NCBI GenBank assembly: GCA_011523485.1
Contig: WTGR01000042.1
Coordinates: 1 to 9,681, forward strand
Direction of reading: 5' to 3'
Source: Acidobacteriota bacterium
GTDB taxonomy: Bacteria; Acidobacteriota; Vicinamibacteria; Vicinamibacterales; UBA8438
Length of the DNA stretch: 9,681 nucleotides
Shown: in pieces, positions 5,221 through 9,681 of the stretch
Layout of the letters: each line of letters begins with the position of its first letter
Position numbering within the stretch: the stretch's first letter is position 1
Notes under the pieces: generated by a model
Databases searched by the model: none
Seen by the model: the letters and a program-made list of their open reading frames with translations, nothing else
What the model was told of the DNA's origin: nothing
Program-made: the position numbers and the translations under genes

Positions 5221-5907
5221 TCAGCCTGAAACCCGCAGCCGCACCAGCGTCCATACCGCCGAGACGAAGTCGACCCACGAGATCTTCTTCCCCTCGGCGA
5301 AGCTGCGCCCGGTGTAGCTGATCGGCACCTCGTGAATCGTCACACCCGCCCGCAGCAGCTTGGCGGTGATCTCGGGCTCTACGTCGAAGCGGTTGCAGGC
5401 AATCGCCAACTGCACGAACAGGCTCCGCCGGAGCAGCTTGTAGCAGGTCTCCATGTCCGTCAGCGACGATCCGTACAGCAGATTCGTCAGACCGGTCAGC
5501 AACCGGTTGCCCATCCGATGACGCACCGACATGCTCGGACGGCCTCCGCCGAAGCGCGAGCCGTAGACCGCTTCCGCCTGGCACGCGTCCACGACGGCGA
5601 TCAGCTTCCTGTAATCGGCCGGGTCGTACTCCAGGTCCGCATCCTGAACGATGACGTAGTCGCCGTTGGCGCGTCCGACGCCGGAGGCCAGGGCCGCCCC
5701 CTTTCCCCGGTTGACCGGATGCTGCACCAGCGTGATCTTCCGGTCGTTCCGGCGGGCGCGCTCTACGAGAAGAGCCCCCGTGCCGTCCGTCGATCCGTCA
5801 TCGACCACGACGACCTCCGCTTCGGGGTCGATCGCCGCCACGCGGTCGAGCACCTGCAGAACGGTCGCACGCTCGTTGAAGACGGGAACGATGATGGAGA
5901 GCCGCAT
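5221..5907 (-). CDS. Family 2 glycosyltransferase, polyprenyl-phosphate sugar synthase type (DPM1/DPG-like)
   Basis: The 228-residue protein has a GT-A fold signature. It starts LSIIVPVFNE (3-12), then VVVVDDGSTDGT (32-43) for nucleotide-sugar binding and VIVQDADLEYDP (85-96) with the metal-binding DxD. NRGKGAAL (66-73), TDMETCYK (150-157) and FDVEPEITAKLL (174-185) are characteristic of dolichol/undecaprenyl-phosphate mannose or glucose synthases. It most likely transfers a sugar from a nucleotide donor to a lipid phosphate on the cytoplasmic face, for later use by membrane glycosyltransferases. No membrane span is visible, so this is the soluble short form. I take the ATG at 5907 because the family motif begins immediately after it; the reading frame stays open far upstream but that part is antisense to the comM-like gene. 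It is convergent with the dehydrogenase and divergent from the comM-like gene. The sugar is not identifiable. Confidence 0.9.
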   Translation of the reverse strand: MRLSIIVPVFNERATVLQVLDRVAAIDPEAEVVVVDDGSTDGTGALLVERARRNDRKITLVQHPVNRGKGAALASGVGRANGDYVIVQDADLEYDPADYRKLIAVVDACQAEAVYGSRFGGGRPSMSVRHRMGNRLLTGLTNLLYGSSLTDMETCYKLLRRSLFVQLAIACNRFDVEPEITAKLLRAGVTIHEVPISYTGRSFAEGKKISWVDFVSAVWTLVRLRVSG

Positions 5908-5940
5908 GTGACGCCTGGGGCCGCAAGCTGCCGCGTGAGG

Positions 5941-5969
5941 ATTATAGGTGGCCGCGCCGGACGCAGTTT
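5941..5969 (-). promoter_or_regulatory. Promoter candidate for the glycosyltransferase gene with a perfect TATAAT -10
   Basis: On the minus strand TATAAT occurs at 5946-5941, a rare AT-rich hexamer in this GC-rich DNA. The hexamer 17 bases upstream (5969-5964) is AAACTG, a poor -35, so activator dependence is possible. Transcription would start near 5934, giving a leader of about 27 bases before the ATG at 5907. The remainder of the 171-bp divergent gap (5908-6078) holds no clear plus-strand promoter. Confidence 0.5.
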
Positions 5970-6078
5970 CTCCGTCGCCCTCGGTCCGCATCGACCGAAG
6001 AGATTGCACACGCCGTCCCCGAAACCGCCGGAAGAGGCAGCTCGACGAATGGACCGGTGTTTGCAGACTGAACGCGGC

Positions 6079-7587
6079 ATGTTGGGCAGGCTCCGGTCCG
6101 CGGCGATGATCGGCGTCGAGGCCTCGCTCGTCGACGTCGAGATCGACGTCGCGGGCGGCCTTCCCGCCTTCAACGTCGTAGGTCTTCCCGATTCGACGGT
6201 GCGGGAGAGCCGCGACCGCGTCCGCAGCGCCATCCGTCATGCCGGTTTCGAGTTTCCCGAGCGCCGGATCACCGTCAACCTGGCCCCGGCCGACGTCCGC
6301 AAGAGCGGCGCCAGCTACGACCTGCCGATCGCCCTCGGGCTGCTGGCTGCCACCGAAGCGCTTCCGGCGCGGCTCCTCGACGATCTCGTCGTCGTCGGCG
6401 CGCTGTCCCTCGACGGCGGGGTGCAGCCGGTCCGGGGCGTGCTCCCGGTCGCACTCCTCGCCGCGCGCCACGGTCACCGCCTGGTCCTTCCGGCGGCCAA
6501 CCTCCGGGAGGGCCGCATCGTGCGGCAGGTCGCCCTGCGCCCCGCCGCCTCCCTGGCGCAGATCGTCGCCGACCTGGTCGACGGCGCCGAGACCGCGCCG
6601 TGCGTGCCGGAGCGACCCGCTTCGACACCCGTTCGCCCCGCGCTCGACCTCGTCGACGTCCGGGGGCAGCGCGGCGCGAGACGGGCACTCGAGATCGCTG
6701 CCGCCGGCCGTCACAACCTGCTGTTCGTCGGTCCTCCCGGAGCCGGCAAGACCCTGCTGGCCCGGCGACTGCCCGGCATTCTGCCGCCGCCGACTTTCGA
6801 GGAGGCGGTGGCCTCGACGGCCATCCATTCGGTCGCCGGCCTGCTCGAGCCGGCGGCCGGCCTGCTGTCGGAACGTCCCTTTCGGGCTCCCCATCACACC
6901 GCGTCGGACGCCGCGCTCATCGGCGGCGGTCGCGACCCGCGGCCCGGCGAGGTCAGTCTCGCCCACAACGGCGTCCTGTTTCTCGACGAGATCGTGGAAT
7001 TCGACCGGCGCGCCCTCGAGGCGCTGCGCGAACCCCTCGAGGAGGGTGTCGTCCGCATCGCACGGGCTCTGCGCACGGTGCAGTTCCCCTCCCGCTTCCT
7101 GCTGGTCGGGGCGATGAACCCCTGCGCGTGCGGGTACGCCGGGGAGGCGCTCGACCGCTGCCGGTGCAGTCCGACGGGCATCCGTCGGTACCACGATCGG
7201 CTGTCCGGTCCGCTGCGCGACAGGTTGGACCTCACGGTGCGCGTGGAACGTGTCCCGTTCGAGGTGCTCGCCGGGGATGCGCCCGCCGAGGACTCGACCG
7301 CGGTGCTCGCGCGGGTGCGCCGCGCACGGGACCGCCAGGCGGCGCGCTACTGCGACGAGCCGTGCTCGACCAACGCGGACCTCGGCGGGCCGTCGCTCCG
7401 GCGTCACGGCCGACTCGATGCCGAGAGCCTGGCCCTCGTCGAGCGGGCCGTGCGGCGGCTCGGACTCACCGGACGAGGGTTCGACCGCATCCGCCGCGTG
7501 GCCCGCACCATCGCGGATCTGGACGATTCGCCGAGCATCGGAAGGGCGCATGTTGCAGAAGCGATCCAGTACCGCGTGATACACTAG
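6079..7587 (+). CDS. comM: ComM-type AAA+ ATPase (YifB / Mg-chelatase-like family)
   Basis: The 502-residue length fits the ComM/YifB family. ComM is a hexameric AAA+ helicase that promotes branch migration during natural transformation; the wider family is present in many bacteria of untested competence. The N-terminal Lon-protease-like domain (about 1-170) begins MLGRLRSAAMIGVEAS and includes GLPAFNVVGLPDSTVRESR. The AAA+ domain follows, with Walker A GPPGAGKT at 218-225, APHHTASDAALIGGG, and Walker B GVLFLDE at 298-304. MNPCACGY with a following CRC is the cysteine cluster typical of the family. The C-terminal Mg_chelatase_C domain (about 405-500) contains GLTGRGFDRIRRVARTIADL. I start at 6079 because homologues begin at this M-L-x-R; an in-frame ATG at 6049 adds ten residues and has GAAGAGG upstream at a rather long distance. 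All ATPase motifs are intact. Confidence 0.92.
   Translation: MLGRLRSAAMIGVEASLVDVEIDVAGGLPAFNVVGLPDSTVRESRDRVRSAIRHAGFEFPERRITVNLAPADVRKSGASYDLPIALGLLAATEALPARLLDDLVVVGALSLDGGVQPVRGVLPVALLAARHGHRLVLPAANLREGRIVRQVALRPAASLAQIVADLVDGAETAPCVPERPASTPVRPALDLVDVRGQRGARRALEIAAAGRHNLLFVGPPGAGKTLLARRLPGILPPPTFEEAVASTAIHSVAGLLEPAAGLLSERPFRAPHHTASDAALIGGGRDPRPGEVSLAHNGVLFLDEIVEFDRRALEALREPLEEGVVRIARALRTVQFPSRFLLVGAMNPCACGYAGEALDRCRCSPTGIRRYHDRLSGPLRDRLDLTVRVERVPFEVLAGDAPAEDSTAVLARVRRARDRQAARYCDEPCSTNADLGGPSLRRHGRLDAESLALVERAVRRLGLTGRGFDRIRRVARTIADLDDSPSIGRAHVAEAIQYRVIH
7577..7585 (+). promoter_or_regulatory. Candidate extended -10 promoter for the M23 peptidase and secA genes
   Basis: TGATACACT contains TG-n followed by TACACT, four of six matches to TATAAT. 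It overlaps the comM stop codon. TTGCAG at 7553-7558 is 21 bases upstream, too far for a standard -35, so recognition would rely on the extended -10. Transcription would begin near 7592, about 54 bases before the next ATG. Confidence 0.35.
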
Positions 7588-7630
7588 GTTCCGTCCGGCA
7601 CGGAACATTCCAAGGACTTCTGGCGGAATC

Positions 7631-7642
7631 GGGAGTGCTCCC
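7631..7642 (+). promoter_or_regulatory. Ribosome binding site of the M23 gene inside a small self-complementary sequence
   Basis: GGGAG (7631-7635) lies 10 bases before the ATG at 7646 and is the evident Shine-Dalgarno sequence. The following CTCCC (7638-7642) is its exact complement, so a small hairpin could mask it. The stem is only about 4 bp with a usable loop, so any effect is speculative. Confidence 0.3.
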
Positions 7643-7645
7643 TTC

Positions 7646-8536
7646 ATGATTCGACGACGCTACGCCTTCATCGTCGCCGACCGGGCAACCGGGGCAGTTC
7701 GCCGTTTTTCCGTATCGGCCGGTCTCGCGGTGATCGTTGCGACCGCGGCGGCGGGCCTCCCGCTCGGCTGGCTGCTGCACGCCGGCTGGGACGCCCATGT
7801 CGAGATCCTGCACCTGCGGCTGAACAACGCCCGTCTCGAAATCGAGAACTCGGACTACCGCGCGACGGCGTCGGAGGTCGTCGGCGACATCGCATCGCTG
7901 CAGGCGACCATCGAGAACCTGGCCGCGCGCACGCCGTTCGACGCGTTGCGGGTGCGGACGACCACCGAACGGCTGCCGGCGAGGATGGCCGCGGCCTTGC
8001 GTCCGGACGTCGCCGCACCGGTTGGCGGGCAGATATTCGGGAGCCTGCGCGACCTGTTGGACTCGCTCAGCGAAGAGCTGGATGCGGTGCGGCACGGCGT
8101 CGCGTATCGCGAAGCCCTGGGCGCGGCGACGCCCACGCTCTGGCCGGTGGACGGCTGGGTGTCGGCATCGTACGGCTACCGCCGGGATCCCTTCACCGGC
8201 GCGCGCGACTACCACCCGGCCATCGACATCTCCACGCGCCCCGGGGAGCCGGTCTATGCGACGGGCGCCGGCCTGGTCGCCTCGGCGAAGCGCAACGGCG
8301 CCTACGGCAACCTCGTCGAGATAAACCACGGGTTCGGACTGACCACCCGCTACGGCCATCTCTCCACGTTCGCGGTGCGCTCCGGCGACACCGTGGAACG
8401 CGGCGACGTGATCGGACACGCCGGGGCGACGGGCCGGGCGACGGGCAATCACGTCCACTACGAGGTGTGGGTGAACGGGCGCACCATCAACCCGTTGCGG
8501 CTGATCAGCCCGACGGACGCGCTCGCCGCGAACTAG
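7646..8536 (+). CDS. Membrane-anchored M23 (LytM-type) peptidoglycan endopeptidase
   Basis: The 296-residue protein should be a periplasmic zinc metallopeptidase cutting peptide cross-links of peptidoglycan. A short basic cytoplasmic start (RRR at 3-5) leads to a single membrane span at about 23-47. Residues 50-95 have heptad-like Leu/Ile spacing and probably form a coiled coil. A linker runs to about 160. The LytM domain covers about 165-290. Zinc ligands are present: His190 and Asp194 in HPAIDIS, His271 in HVHYEV, with the catalytic-site His238 (YGHLS) and His269. The enzyme therefore looks active rather than a degenerate EnvC/NlpD-type activator. TLWPVDGWVSASYGYRRDPF is typical of the domain entrance. 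The gene lies 58 bp after the comM-like gene and 21 bp before secA, so co-transcription with secA is likely. Confidence 0.93.
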   Translation: MIRRRYAFIVADRATGAVRRFSVSAGLAVIVATAAAGLPLGWLLHAGWDAHVEILHLRLNNARLEIENSDYRATASEVVGDIASLQATIENLAARTPFDALRVRTTTERLPARMAAALRPDVAAPVGGQIFGSLRDLLDSLSEELDAVRHGVAYREALGAATPTLWPVDGWVSASYGYRRDPFTGARDYHPAIDISTRPGEPVYATGAGLVASAKRNGAYGNLVEINHGFGLTTRYGHLSTFAVRSGDTVERGDVIGHAGATGRATGNHVHYEVWVNGRTINPLRLISPTDALAAN

Positions 8537-8557
8537 CTCGCTCACCGCGTCACGATA

Positions 8558-9681
8558 ATGCTGGACACCTTACTGGCCAAGGTCTTCGGCACCCAGAACC
8601 AGCGGGATCTTAAGCGCGTTCAGCCCCTGGTCGCCGCCATCGGGGAGCGCGAGGACGAAGTGCGCGCCCTCTCCGACGGCGATCTCCGCGGCCGTACCGC
8701 GGATCTGCGCGCGCAGCACGACCAGGGAGCCGCGCTCGACGACCTGCTGATCGACGCCTTCGCGGTGGTGCGCGAGGCCGGACGGCGCATGCTGGGCATG
8801 CGCCACTTCGACGTGCAGCTCATCGGCGGCATCATGCTGCACCGCGGCAAGATCGCCGAGATGAAGACCGGCGAGGGCAAGACCCTCGTCGCTACCCTTG
8901 CCGCCTACCTCAACGCGCTGGCCGGCGAGGGCGTGCACGTCGTCACCGTCAACGACTACCTCGCCCGCCGCGACGCCGACTGGATGGGCCGCATCTACCG
9001 CTTCCTCGGGATGACGGTCGGCGTGATTCAGCATGATCTGCGCGACGCGGAGCGCCACGCGGCATACCGCTGCGACATCACCTACGGCACGAACAACGAG
9101 TTCGGCTTCGACTACCTCCGCGACAACATGAAGTTCGATGTGGCGCAGTTCGTGCAGCGCGGCCATCACTTCGCGGTCGTGGACGAGGTCGACAGCATCC
9201 TGATCGACGAGGCCCGGACCCCGCTCATCATCTCGGGACCCGCCCAGCAGTCGACGGAGCTGTACTACGAGGTCGACCGGATCATCCCGCGCCTGAAGCC
9301 GGGCGCCGTCACCCAGGGCAACGTCCCGGCGGAACGTCGGGAGGAGCTCGAGGATACGGGCGATTTTCTCAAGGACGAGAAGCACAAGACCGTCACGCTG
9401 ACCGAGAGCGGCATGGCGATCTGCGAGAAGCTGCTCAAGCATCGCCTGCAGCCCGGCGGATTGTACGACCCGTCCAACATGCCGCTCCTGCACCACATCA
9501 ACCAGGCGTTGCGCGCCCACAGCCTCTTCGAGCGCGACGTCGACTACATGGTCAAGGACGGCCAGGTGGTGATCGTCGACGAGTTCACCGGGCGCCTCAT
9601 GCCCGGCCGGCGCTGGAGCGACGGACTGCACCAGGCGGTGGAGGCCAAGGAAAAGGTCAAGATCGAGCGCGAGAACCAGAC
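8558..9681 (+). CDS. secA: Preprotein translocase ATPase SecA, N-terminal part, cut by the right edge
   Basis: The first 374 residues are visible; complete SecA is usually 850-1000 residues. SecA is the motor that drives unfolded preproteins through SecYEG. NBD1 begins after [16 protein letters not shown], with [20 protein letters not shown] preceding Walker A (TGEGKT, 104-109, with Lys108). [15 protein letters not shown] and [16 protein letters not shown] follow. Walker B is DEVD at 209-212, and [12 protein letters not shown] comes next. Lys108 and Asp209 have the same numbering as I recall for E. coli SecA. The preprotein cross-linking region spans about 225-370 and includes [14 protein letters not shown] and [16 protein letters not shown]. 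The start at 8558 fits the conserved N-terminus. No ribosome site is visible in the 21-bp gap after the M23 gene, which suggests translational coupling or leader-independent initiation. Confidence 0.98.
   Translation, partial: MLDTLLAKVFGTQNQRDLKRVQPLVAAIGEREDEVRALSDGDLRGRTADLRAQHDQGAALDDLLIDAFAVVREAGRRMLGMRHFDVQLIGGIMLHRGKIAEMKTGEGKTLVATLAAYLNALAGEGVHVVTVNDYLARRDADWMGRIYRFLGMTVGVIQHDLRDAERHAAYRCDITYGTNNEFGFDYLRDNMKFDVAQFVQRGHHFAVVDEVDSILIDEARTPLIISGPAQQSTELYYEVDRIIPRLKPGAVTQGNVPAERREELEDTGDFLKDEKHKTVTLTESGMAICEKLLKHRLQPGGLYDPSNMPLLHHINQALRAHSLFERDVDYMVKDGQVVIVDEFTGRLMPGRRWSDGLHQAVEAKEKVKIERENQ

Noticed and set aside
5332..6078. Upstream extension of the comM reading frame on the plus strand
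   Set aside because: It is antisense to the glycosyltransferase and intergenic sequence; the ComM family N-terminus starts at 6079 (or at most 6049).
7553..7585. Standard -35/-10 promoter using TTGCAG and TACACT
   Set aside because: The spacing is 21 bases, outside the usual 16-18; only the extended -10 part was kept as a candidate.
5908..7647. Upstream extension of the glycosyltransferase frame on the minus strand (808 codons in total)
   Set aside because: Only the part from 5907 downward has glycosyltransferase motifs; the rest is antisense to the comM-like gene, with shadow-type composition.
8570..9631. 353-codon minus-strand frame opposite secA
   Set aside because: Its His/Val/Asp/Leu-rich composition mirrors the antisense of secA codons, and secA itself is unmistakable.

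Overview
The window is strongly GC-rich and densely coded, and every intergenic gap is under about 215 bp. The family content (bacterial SecA, a ComM-type AAA+ ATPase, M23 and SLT peptidoglycan enzymes, a T2SS/T4P F-type platform protein and a bacterial microcompartment hexamer) indicates a Gram-negative-type bacterium. An acidobacterial lineage (Vicinamibacteria-like) is my best guess, from style and gene company only; no rRNA or other marker is present to prove it.

Left block (1-2791, all minus strand): an uncharacterised probable lipoprotein (1910-2791), a lytic transglycosylase (1131-1832) and a GspF/PilC-family inner-membrane platform protein that runs off the left edge (1-1119). They lie head to tail, 11 bp and 77 bp apart. 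The transglycosylase probably opens peptidoglycan for an envelope-spanning secretion or pilus machine that includes the F protein.

Central block (2792-5162, plus strand): a short microcompartment island. A 214-bp divergent gap full of inverted repeats leads into a BMC-H shell hexamer gene very close to PduA (3006-3293). After 168 bp comes a CoA-acylating aldehyde dehydrogenase (3462-5162). The dehydrogenase carries an unusual C-terminal tail: a low-complexity linker, a predicted amphipathic helix resembling an encapsulation peptide, a second Pro/Gly-rich linker, and a ~40-residue segment resembling the N-terminus of EutQ/EutT. No pentamer (EutN/CcmL), PduL phosphotransacylase, alcohol dehydrogenase or aldehyde-generating signature enzyme is present, so the remaining parts must be encoded elsewhere if a compartment is made. 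A direct repeat brackets the BMC-H gene, and its second copy supplies the stop codon.

Right block (5221-9681): a family 2 glycosyltransferase on the minus strand is convergent with the dehydrogenase and divergent from a plus-strand series: comM-like ATPase (6079-7587), membrane-anchored M23 endopeptidase (7646-8536), and secA (8558 to beyond the right edge). The last two are 21 bp apart and probably co-transcribed. This block is ordinary housekeeping.

The most interesting part is the BMC-H/aldehyde dehydrogenase pair with its modular dehydrogenase tail and surrounding repeats. I saw no tRNA, rRNA, CRISPR array, transposase or integrase.
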